Source of the DNA: CAYLUN01 sp964386865
GTDB taxonomy: Bacteria > Verrucomicrobiota > Kiritimatiellia > RFP12 > UBA1067
NCBI GenBank assembly: GCA_964386865.1
Contig: CAYLUN010000190.1
Location: 1-5,259, forward strand
Direction: 5' to 3'
DNA length: 5,259 nt
Shown in pieces: positions 1 through 5,259 of this stretch. A program made the position numbers and the translations under genes. The stretch's first letter is position 1, and the number at the start of each line of letters is the position of its first letter. A model generated the notes under the pieces. The model did no database searches. It saw nothing but the letters and a program-made list of their open reading frames with translations, and was not told the origin of the DNA.

Positions 1-1708
1 CGACCTGCACGCTGACGACGTTGGTGTCGCCGAAGAGGTTGTGGAGGTCGCCGAGGGTTTCCTGATACGCGCCCACCAAGAAGGCCGCGAGCATGTAGGG
101 CTCCCCGCGCCGGAAGGTGTGCACGGGCAGGACGGTGTTGACGTCGTGCTGGTCGATGAACCGGTCGATCCGCCCGTCGCAGTCGCAGGTGATATCCGAG
201 AGGCACGCCATGCGGGTCGGCTTCTCGTTCAGGCGGTGGATCGGCATGATCGGGAAGAGCTGGTCGATGGCCCAGGCGTCCGGCAGCGACTGGAAGACAC
301 TGAAGTTGCAGTAGTAGACGTCGGCCAGCAGCGCGTCGAGCCCGAGCAGGTCTTTGGGCACGACCTTCAGGCCGGGCAGCAGCTCGCGGATGCGCGTGAG
401 GATGTGCCAAAAGAGGCAGTCCGCCGCCGCGTGCTGCCGCAGGGTGATGTCGCCGTTCTTGAAGGCCTTCTGGATCTCCTCGCGGTAGTAGAGGGCGTCG
501 TTGAACGACTCCTGAAGGTTCTTGTGGCTCAGCGTGCGCGCGACGTACTGCATGTTCTCGAGCGCCTCGTGGCGCGGCTCCGGCATGCCGTCCGGCGCCT
601 CCTTCTCCTCGTAGACCGCCGTGTCGAGCACGTTGATGAGCAGGACGGAGTAGTAGCCGATGAGCGCGCGGCCCGACTCGCTGATGACGATGGGGTGGGG
701 GATCTTCTCCTCGTTGCAGGCGGTCATGATGCCTTCGATCACGTCCGCGCAGTACTCGGAAATGTCGTAGTTGGCGCTGCTGGCGAAGTTCGTGTGCGAG
801 CCGTCGTAGTCGATGGCGAGGCCGCCGCCGATATCGAAGATGCCCATGCGGGCGCCTTCGCGGACGAGGCCGACGTAGAACCGTGAGGCCTCTTTGACGG
901 AGTCGCGGATCTCGCGGATGTTCGGCACCTGCGAGCCGAGGTGGTAGTGCAGCAGCTCCAGGCAGTCTAGCATGCTCTCGCCGCGCAGGCGGTCCACGGC
1001 GTCGATGACCTGCGACGGGGTGAGGCCGAACACGCTGCGCTCGCCGCCGGACTCCGACCACTTGCCGCCGACGCGGCTGGAGAGCTTGACGCGCACGCCG
1101 ATGCGCGGCCGGATCTTCAGCGCGGCCGCGCGCTCGAGGATCAGCTCCAGCTCGTCGGTCGTCTCCAGCACGAGGATGGTCTGAAGCCCCATCTTAAGCG
1201 AGGAGAGGGCGAGGTCGATGAACTCGGCATCCTTGTAGCCGTTGCAGATCAGGAACGCGTCCGGGTCGCGCATGTAGGCCAGCGCCGCGATCAGCTCGGC
1301 TTTGGAGCCGGCCTCGAGCCCGTGGTGGTAGGGCGCGCCGAACGTGACGACGTCGTGAACGGCCTGCTGCTGCTGGTTAACCTTGATCGGGAACACGCCG
1401 CGATAGGTGTTCTGGTAGCTGTAGTCGGCGATCGCCTTGCGGAAGGACTCGTTGAGCAGGCGGATGCGGTTGCCGAGGAGGTCGCTGAAGCGCAGCAGCA
1501 GCGGGAGCCCCATTCCGCGGTCGTGGATGCCGCTGGCGATGTCGCACAGCTTCACGCTGACGGTGCCTTTGGCGTTCTGCAGGTTCACCGCCACGTGTCC
1601 GTCATCCGTGACCTTGAAGTAGCCCTGGCCCCACGAGCCGATCCCGTATAGCTCAGCGCTCTTGACGCTGCTCCAGCCGTCCAACGCATCCAGCAGATTC
1701 TGTGACAT
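1..1708 (-). CDS. speA: Biosynthetic arginine decarboxylase SpeA (PLP-dependent), C-terminus cut by window edge
   Basis: Cytoplasmic enzyme that decarboxylates L-arginine to agmatine and CO2, the first step of the agmatine route to putrescine and spermidine. I translated 569 residues. The PLP-binding motif YRGVFPIKVNQQ has its Schiff-base lysine at about K109. Barrel motifs follow in family order: HYHLGSQ (254-260), DIGGGL (292-297) and SESGRA (343-348). Then come the SpeA-specific blocks FSVFQSLPDAWAIDQLFP (469-486), DITCDCDG (505-512, with the probable catalytic cysteine C508) and GAYQETLGDLHNLFGD (546-561). SpeA proteins are usually about 630-660 residues, so roughly 60-90 C-terminal residues lie beyond the left edge. 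The ATG at 1708 is the first possible start after an in-frame TGA at 1726-1724. A GAGG at 1725-1722 is a rather distant (13 nt) possible ribosome binding site. No frameshift or lost motif is seen. The gene is divergent from the glycoside hydrolase gene and functionally unrelated to it. Identification is very secure from motif order. Confidence 0.96.
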   Translation of the reverse strand, partial: MSQNLLDALDGWSSVKSAELYGIGSWGQGYFKVTDDGHVAVNLQNAKGTVSVKLCDIASGIHDRGMGLPLLLRFSDLLGNRIRLLNESFRKAIADYSYQNTYRGVFPIKVNQQQQAVHDVVTFGAPYHHGLEAGSKAELIAALAYMRDPDAFLICNGYKDAEFIDLALSSLKMGLQTILVLETTDELELILERAAALKIRPRIGVRVKLSSRVGGKWSESGGERSVFGLTPSQVIDAVDRLRGESMLDCLELLHYHLGSQVPNIREIRDSVKEASRFYVGLVREGARMGIFDIGGGLAIDYDGSHTNFASSANYDISEYCADVIEGIMTACNEEKIPHPIVISESGRALIGYYSVLLINVLDTAVYEEKEAPDGMPEPRHEALENMQYVARTLSHKNLQESFNDALYYREEIQKAFKNGDITLRQHAAADCLFWHILTRIRELLPGLKVVPKDLLGLDALLADVYYCNFSVFQSLPDAWAIDQLFPIMPIHRLNEKPTRMACLSDITCDCDGRIDRFIDQHDVNTVLPVHTFRRGEPYMLAAFLVGAYQETLGDLHNLFGDTNVVSVQV

Positions 1709-1950
1709 TTCGGGTACTTGACCTCATGCTTTCTTGAAGTGGAGAGACGATCGCTCAGACGCGCCCCGTTCAACGCGCTGATACGGCGAAAAAAGGACAT
1801 CCCGAAACATGCCAAACCCCGGCCAAAAGCGCAACAGAAAAACGCGGCCAGCCAGACCCCGTGTCCCCGCTCCCAGGGCGAGCCGCTGGGTAATAGGCTG
1901 GTGACGGGGGGTGAGAATTTCGCGTTTCGGAGGGCCGTTGGGCTTTGGGA

Positions 1951-1978
1951 GCGTCTGCTTGCCCGGTCGAGCAGACGT
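1951..1978. repeat. Inverted repeat, 11-bp stem with 6-nt loop
   Basis: The arms at 1951-1961 and 1968-1978 pair over 11 bp with two G-T wobbles (at the base and next to the loop) around the loop CCCGGT. Eight consecutive pairs (1952-1959 with 1970-1977) are perfect Watson-Crick. Neither strand has a T-run after the stem, so it is not a normal intrinsic terminator. It lies about 90 bp upstream of the likely GH172 promoter and about 240 bp upstream of the speA start. It could be a regulator-binding palindrome or a structure in a long speA leader RNA; the sequence does not decide. Confidence 0.5.
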
Positions 1979-2041
1979 TCGTCCCTCCCATGCCTTCGCG
2001 CCCAACACGCATCAGATTCGCGATCCCCCGATTACAGTCGC

Positions 2042-2071
2042 TTGACTTTCGGGTCGACTTCCTCTCATTAT
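2042..2071 (+). promoter_or_regulatory. Probable sigma70-type promoter of the GH172 gene
   Basis: TTGACT at 2042-2047 matches the -35 consensus at 5 of 6 positions. CATTAT at 2066-2071 matches the -10 consensus at 4 of 6, with an 18-bp spacer. Transcription would start near 2078. This gives a leader of about 11 nt to the ATG at 2089 or about 32 nt to the ATG at 2110; the second is far more normal. Predicted by eye only. Confidence 0.5.
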
Positions 2072-2096
2072 CTTAGGTCGTAGAACACATGAAGAC

Positions 2097-2104
2097 GGAA
2101 GGGG
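2097..2104 (+). promoter_or_regulatory. Shine-Dalgarno site that favours the start at 2110
   Basis: GGAAGGGG lies 5 nt before the ATG at 2110 and is a good purine-rich ribosome binding site. The upstream in-frame ATG at 2089 has only a weak AGG at 2075-2077, which would fall at or before the predicted transcription start. This is the main reason for choosing 2110. Confidence 0.6.
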
Positions 2105-2109
2105 CTGGA

Positions 2110-5097
2110 ATGTCGATCTGGATGCCGATTAGACGGACGCTCGCGGTCGCGGCGGCCGTCGGTGTCTGCGGAGCCGCGCCGGTGCGGGCTGGCGCAACGA
2201 TCACACTTGGCTCCCTGCTGGACGAGCTGGCCGACCCGGAGCGACTCACCCGGCTGTCTGTGCAGCCCTACCGGTTGCTGCACGCGAGCAGCTACGACCG
2301 CCGTTCGCTGGCGCCCAACACGCCCGACTGGTTTGCCAATTCGGACTGGAGCCAGTATGTGCGCACGGAAACGGTCGACGGGCGGACGGAATACGTGTTG
2401 CTAGACGCGGACGGGCCGGGCGCGATCGTGCGGTTCTGGGCGACCGTTATGGGATCTGGCAACATGCTGCGCGTCTACCTGGACGGCTCGGCGACACCCG
2501 TGGTCGAGGGGGCCCTCACGCAACTCATCGGCCGCGGCGTGTTGGCCCAAACGCCGCTTTCGTTCGTGGCGCCTGTCCGGGCGGATGCTGGAACCGGCCA
2601 CAACCTCTATCTGCCGATCCCGTTCAGCCAGCACTGCAAGGTCACCGTATCAGCGCCCAGCAAGCGGCTCTACTACAACATCGACTATCGGGTTTACGAG
2701 TCCGGCGCGCAGGTCGAATCTTACACGACGAATGCCGTGAACGTTTACCGGTCAGCATACACGCAGGCCTTGTCCGCGCTTTCAGCCGGACACCCGCCGG
2801 ACATGGCGACCTCCGCGTGCAGCCGGATCGAAGGGCGCTTGAACTGGGGCGGCGGCCGCCAGTCGGTCACACTGCAAGGCCCTGCGGCGATTCGGCTGCT
2901 GCGGTTCCGGCTGACGGCCCCCGATCTGCCGCAGGCGCTGCGCAGCACGCTTCTGGAGGTGGATGCCGACGAGGAGCGCGGAGCGGTTCATTGCCCGGTC
3001 GGCGACTTCTTTGGAACGGGGTGTTCGGTCACGACCGGCGGCACGTGGTTCGCCGAGGCCGCCGCGGACGGCACGCTGTCTGTCTTTTGGCCCATGCCGT
3101 TCCGCAGCCGCGCGACGGTTCGCCTGGTCAACCACGGGCAACAGGCGGTTGAAGTTGCTCAGGGCGAGGTGTGGTCTGGGCCCTATGAGTGGGACGACGC
3201 CCGCAGCATGCATTTCCACGCCGCATGGCAGGATTACGCGTTTGAAGATACGGTTTCGTTAAAGGGTGAAGACCTGAACTACGTCACGCTTCAAGGACAG
3301 GGGCGGCTGGTAGGCGACTCGCTCAGCATCTTCAACGACGCCTCCGACGTTCCGAACGCGTACCTGAACTGGTGGGGCGAGGGCGACGAGAAGATCACCG
3401 TCGACGGCGAAGCGTTCCCCTCGCATATCGGCACCGGCACGGAAGACTATTACGGCTATGCGTGGTGTCTGCCGCAGGCGTTCAACACGCCGTTTATCGC
3501 GCAGCCCGTCGGGATCGGCAACGAACGGCGCGGCCTCAGTCTGAACACGCGCATGCGCCTTCTTGACGATATTCCCTACACCAGCGGCCTCCGGTTCGAC
3601 ATGGAGTTTCTGTCGTGGCGGACGGGGCGCCATCGGTTCGCGCCGACGGTGTATTGGTATGCGTGTCCGGGCGGAGGGCATCTCACGCCTGATCCGCTAG
3701 CGAAAGCGCTCCTGCCAGTGCCTCGAGGCTCGTCTTGCCTCGAGGACGCCCCCGTGTTCTGTCCGATCGGCGTGCGGATGGAAGGCGAGGCCCTGTCGGT
3801 CGCGCTGCGCACCGGCGGCGCGGTCTCCTGCGTGACGAGCAACGGCTTCGGCTTGAGCGGTGACCAGTGCCTGCTATGGCGCGACTGCGGTCTCGGGAGC
3901 CGGCTGGAACTGACCTTCACGGCATCCTTCACGGGGCAGTGCGACCTCGTCGTGCGGCTGCTCACCGGCCCGAAAGCGGGCTCGCTCCGCGTCGGCGTCA
4001 ACGGCGTCGTCGCGACCAACGGCGTGTGCCTGTGCACGACGAATCCCGCGCCGCTCGCGCTCGCGCTGGGAACGCACCGCCTCGTCGGCGGAACCAACAC
4101 GCTGACTTTCGACGTCACGGGCTTGCCGCCGGCCACGAATCTGGCCGGTTTCGCGTTCGACTACCTGCAGAACGAAGGCCCCTATTACGTGGGGCGGGCG
4201 TTACCCGTGCGGCGTGAGCGGCGCGAGGGCGAGCAACTCCACGCGCAGATTACGGGCGGCGCCCTTGCGGCGTGGTCGCCGACCAACGCCGTAAGCGCGG
4301 GAGCGTGCGCGCTCTGGTCAGGCGCGGCAGTCGGAGATTCCGTGACGTTCGACGTCGTCTCGGACGCGCCTCGGCAGGTTGCTCTCGCGGGGGTTTTTGT
4401 GGGGACGACCAATGGCGCGGTCTGCGACATCCGAGCGAATGGTGCGGTGGCCTGCCTGGGCCTGAACCTGTATCGCCCGGCGCCGGAGGTGGCGCGAGTG
4501 GATCTCGGCGAACACCTGCTTCAAGCCGGCACGAACACGGTGACCCTGCACCTCGTCGGCTGTGCGAGCGGGCTTGACCCCCTGAATCTGTCCGCTGGGC
4601 TCGACTGCCTCGACATCGGTTCGCTCTATGCCCGCATCGCCGCACGCTACGTTGACACACCGCTCAGTGGCCCGCGGGAGGATCCGGACGGGGACGGCCT
4701 CAACAATCTGATGGAGTGCGCGTTTGGCGGCGACCCGGCCCGGCGCGACGGCGCCGAGCTGTGGCCTGCCGCGTCAACTCTGAAAGACGGGGACACGCTC
4801 TACCCTGTCGTCACCTACCGCCGCCGCAAGCCTGCCGGCGCCCTTCCGGCCTTTGGCACGGAAGGCGTGGACTTACAGGTTGACGGCGTCGTCTATCAGG
4901 TTCAACAGGCCGACACACTGGTGTCACCGGGCGTCGAGTGGGCCACAACGAATGCGTGTGGCCCCGCTGTCACGGCCGTCGGCTCGCCCGATGACGACAC
5001 CGGAACGACGGTGCGTGTCCGCGTGCGCACTGTCGCGCCGCTCGCACCCGGCCACTCCGCGACACGGTTCCTGCGGGTCGGCCTTAGCGAACCGTAG
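2110..5097 (+). CDS. Exported GH172 (DUF2961) family glycoside hydrolase with duplicated C-terminal modules
   Basis: A 995-residue protein (1002 if begun at 2089). Residues 1-27 form a signal peptide: basic MPIRR, hydrophobic LAVAAAVGVCGAA, cleavage probably after PVRA. The GH172/DUF2961 domain covers about residues 30-535, with SSYDR (60-64), DADGPGAIVRFW (99-110), LRVYLDG (120-126), NLYLPIPF (165-172), WWGEGDE (421-427) and GTGTEDYYG (441-449). E424 and E445 are the likely catalytic pair, 21 residues apart; as I recall, this is the spacing of Glu270 and Glu291 in the characterised Bifidobacterium dentium enzyme. Known GH172 members act on difructose dianhydride I/alpha-D-fructofuranosides or D-arabinofuranosides; the substrate here cannot be read from sequence. 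After a linker, two related beta-rich modules (about 557-687 and 705-836) follow. Then comes an EF-hand/thrombospondin-3-like loop (D858, D860, D862, N866, E869) and a beta-rich tail. There are 22 cysteines in total, many for an exported protein. The gene is intact, and the enzyme probably acts in the periplasm or outside the cell. Confidence 0.9.
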   Translation: MSIWMPIRRTLAVAAAVGVCGAAPVRAGATITLGSLLDELADPERLTRLSVQPYRLLHASSYDRRSLAPNTPDWFANSDWSQYVRTETVDGRTEYVLLDADGPGAIVRFWATVMGSGNMLRVYLDGSATPVVEGALTQLIGRGVLAQTPLSFVAPVRADAGTGHNLYLPIPFSQHCKVTVSAPSKRLYYNIDYRVYESGAQVESYTTNAVNVYRSAYTQALSALSAGHPPDMATSACSRIEGRLNWGGGRQSVTLQGPAAIRLLRFRLTAPDLPQALRSTLLEVDADEERGAVHCPVGDFFGTGCSVTTGGTWFAEAAADGTLSVFWPMPFRSRATVRLVNHGQQAVEVAQGEVWSGPYEWDDARSMHFHAAWQDYAFEDTVSLKGEDLNYVTLQGQGRLVGDSLSIFNDASDVPNAYLNWWGEGDEKITVDGEAFPSHIGTGTEDYYGYAWCLPQAFNTPFIAQPVGIGNERRGLSLNTRMRLLDDIPYTSGLRFDMEFLSWRTGRHRFAPTVYWYACPGGGHLTPDPLAKALLPVPRGSSCLEDAPVFCPIGVRMEGEALSVALRTGGAVSCVTSNGFGLSGDQCLLWRDCGLGSRLELTFTASFTGQCDLVVRLLTGPKAGSLRVGVNGVVATNGVCLCTTNPAPLALALGTHRLVGGTNTLTFDVTGLPPATNLAGFAFDYLQNEGPYYVGRALPVRRERREGEQLHAQITGGALAAWSPTNAVSAGACALWSGAAVGDSVTFDVVSDAPRQVALAGVFVGTTNGAVCDIRANGAVACLGLNLYRPAPEVARVDLGEHLLQAGTNTVTLHLVGCASGLDPLNLSAGLDCLDIGSLYARIAARYVDTPLSGPREDPDGDGLNNLMECAFGGDPARRDGAELWPAASTLKDGDTLYPVVTYRRRKPAGALPAFGTEGVDLQVDGVVYQVQQADTLVSPGVEWATTNACGPAVTAVGSPDDDTGTTVRVRVRTVAPLAPGHSATRFLRVGLSEP
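3719..3745. repeat. Two copies of TGCCTCGAGG in the inter-domain linker
   Basis: The 10-base word TGCCTCGAGG occurs at 3719-3728 and 3736-3745, a 17-base period. Its core CCTCGAGG is self-complementary, so the pair is both a direct repeat and an 8-bp stem with a 9-nt loop. It lies within the coding sequence where the catalytic domain gives way to the accessory modules (protein text VPRGSSCLED). The period is not a multiple of three, so the copies are read in different frames and do not make a peptide repeat. Confidence 0.5.
3778..4617 (+). repeat. Tandem duplication of a beta-rich accessory module inside the GH172 protein
   Basis: Protein-level repeat with copies at 3778-4170 and 4222-4617. 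The copies align from GEALSVALRTGGA / GEQLHAQITGGA, through LW and LTF / VTF, to RVGVNGVVA / DIRANGAVA. The clearest block is LGTHRLVGGTNTLTFDVTG / LGEHLLQAGTNTVTLHLVG, and both end in AGFAFDYL / AGLDCLDI. Offset is about 148-150 residues. Alternating hydrophobic strands and the 'L..GTNT.T..V' ending resemble jelly-roll carbohydrate-binding or galactose-binding-like modules, but I cannot assign a named family. The duplication is old: amino acid similarity remains but the DNA is not visibly repeated. Confidence 0.75.
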
Positions 5098-5115
5098 CGG
5101 GGCGCAGGATTGGGG

Positions 5116-5144
5116 ATGCCATTTCGCCGCGTCTTACGTATAAT
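5116..5144 (+). promoter_or_regulatory. Probable sigma70-type promoter of the helicase gene
   Basis: TATAAT at 5139-5144 is a perfect -10 consensus. ATGCCA at 5116-5121 matches the -35 consensus at 4 of 6 with an ideal 17-bp spacer. Transcription would start near 5150-5152, only 2-4 nt before the ATG at 5154. The promoter fits within the 56-bp gap after the GH172 stop codon, arguing that the helicase has its own transcript. Confidence 0.55.
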
Positions 5145-5153
5145 GCTCCCCTC

Positions 5154-5259
5154 ATGACCGACTATTCCAAACTTCTGAACGCCGAGCAGTGCGAGGCGGC
5201 GACCGCCGGGGACGGGCCGCTGCTGGTGCTGGCCGCCGCCGGCACCGGCAAGACGCGCA
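5154..5259 (+). CDS. UvrD/Rep/PcrA-type superfamily 1 DNA helicase, N-terminal fragment
   Basis: Only the first 35 residues are in the window: MTDYSKLLNAEQCEAATAGD, then GPLLVLAAAGTGKTR. The opening LLNAEQ..A. is the Q-motif of UvrD-like helicases (Q12, adenine contact). AAAGTGKT (27-34) is the Walker A loop, with K33 and T34 for ATP phosphate and magnesium; the common family form is AGAGSGKT. These enzymes are ATP-driven 3'-5' DNA translocases of about 650-750 residues used in repair and replication restart. Whether this is UvrD, PcrA, Rep or a more divergent relative cannot be told from the fragment. There is no Shine-Dalgarno sequence before the ATG (CTCCCCTC precedes it), which fits a leaderless mRNA. 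Start at 5154 is supported by the normal distance from start to Q-motif. Confidence 0.88.
   Translation, partial: MTDYSKLLNAEQCEAATAGDGPLLVLAAAGTGKTR

Larger units (their letters stand above)
1709..2109. other. Divergent intergenic region between speA and the GH172 gene
   Basis: About 400 bases without a convincing gene. It must carry the control signals of two divergent genes. Rightward, a sigma70-like promoter is visible at 2042-2071 and a ribosome binding site at 2097-2104. Leftward, no good -35/-10 pair was found for speA; the best AT-rich patch is the run of A around 1789-1795. A hairpin lies at 1951-1978. Several open frames of 80-121 codons cross this region on both strands. They overlap each other, have no recognisable domain and look like chance openings in GC-rich DNA. 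No tRNA, riboswitch or clear intrinsic terminator was recognised. Confidence 0.7.

Noticed and set aside
41..886. Long open frame of 281 codons on the plus strand
   Set aside because: It lies fully antisense to speA, whose minus-strand translation shows every family motif. The plus-strand product is a low-complexity V/A/R/D-rich peptide with no domain, a mirror effect of GC-rich codon use.
1724..2008. Minus-strand frame of 94 codons ending just before speA, as a possible leader peptide or N-terminal extension
   Set aside because: It is in the same frame as speA but closed by the TGA at 1726-1724, 18 nt before the speA ATG. Its product has no recognisable feature, no good ribosome binding site was seen, and it shares the region with other overlapping chance frames.
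1718..2083. Plus-strand frame of 121 codons across the intergenic region
   Set aside because: It overlaps the start region of speA and the promoter of the GH172 gene. The peptide is R/S/P-rich with no domain, and comparable frames exist on the other strand.
2110..2200. Lipoprotein signal around cysteine 20 of the GH172 protein (AAVGVCGAA)
   Set aside because: The residue before the cysteine is valine, not the G/A/S a lipobox needs. The hydrophobic stretch ends instead in an ordinary signal peptidase I site, PVRA.
3715..3735. VPRGSS peptide and two CTCGAG (XhoI) words suggesting vector or construct DNA (thrombin-site lookalike)
   Set aside because: They sit inside a continuous natural coding sequence with no tag, polylinker or vector context. 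The short matches are chance in GC-rich DNA.
3576..4136. Minus-strand frame of 186 codons within the GH172 gene
   Set aside because: Antisense to a well-supported coding sequence; the product is R/P/S-rich without motifs, typical of a shadow frame.
1..5259. A defence system, mobile element or multi-gene cluster
   Set aside because: No transposase, integrase, terminal repeats, CRISPR repeats or toxin-antitoxin pair were seen. The three genes have unrelated roles and separate start regions; a lone UvrD-like helicase fragment is normally housekeeping.

Overview
The window is GC-rich bacterial DNA holding parts of three genes and no sign of a mobile element, CRISPR array, tRNA or rRNA. The central protein has a secreted DUF2961/GH172 catalytic domain followed by a C-terminal tail with a 'DPDGDGLNNLMEC.FGGDP' calcium-loop segment. 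That style of tail is common in secreted proteins of the Planctomycetes-Verrucomicrobia-Chlamydiae group (Verrucomicrobia, Kiritimatiellota, Lentisphaerae, Planctomycetes). I therefore lean towards a free-living PVC bacterium, but this is inference from protein style and not proof.

Layout: (1) Positions 1-1708, minus strand: the N-terminal 569 residues of a biosynthetic arginine decarboxylase (speA), running off the left edge. (2) Positions 1709-2109: a divergent intergenic region with an 11-bp hairpin and a probable sigma70 promoter for the rightward gene. (3) Positions 2110-5097, plus strand: a 995-residue exported glycoside hydrolase, consisting of a signal peptide, a GH172/DUF2961 domain with both expected catalytic glutamates, two tandem diverged copies of a beta-rich module, and a calcium-loop C-terminal tail. 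(4) Positions 5098-5153: a 56-bp gap with a consensus -10 box only 9 bp before the next start codon. (5) Position 5154 to the right edge, plus strand: the first 35 residues of a UvrD/Rep/PcrA-type superfamily 1 helicase.

The three genes do not look like one pathway. SpeA makes agmatine for polyamine synthesis in the cytoplasm, the GH172 protein works outside the cytoplasmic membrane on an unknown fructoside, arabinoside or related glycan, and the helicase acts on DNA. Each appears to have its own start region. I do not see a new multi-gene system. The most interesting items are the architecture of the GH172 protein and the apparently leaderless start of the helicase gene.
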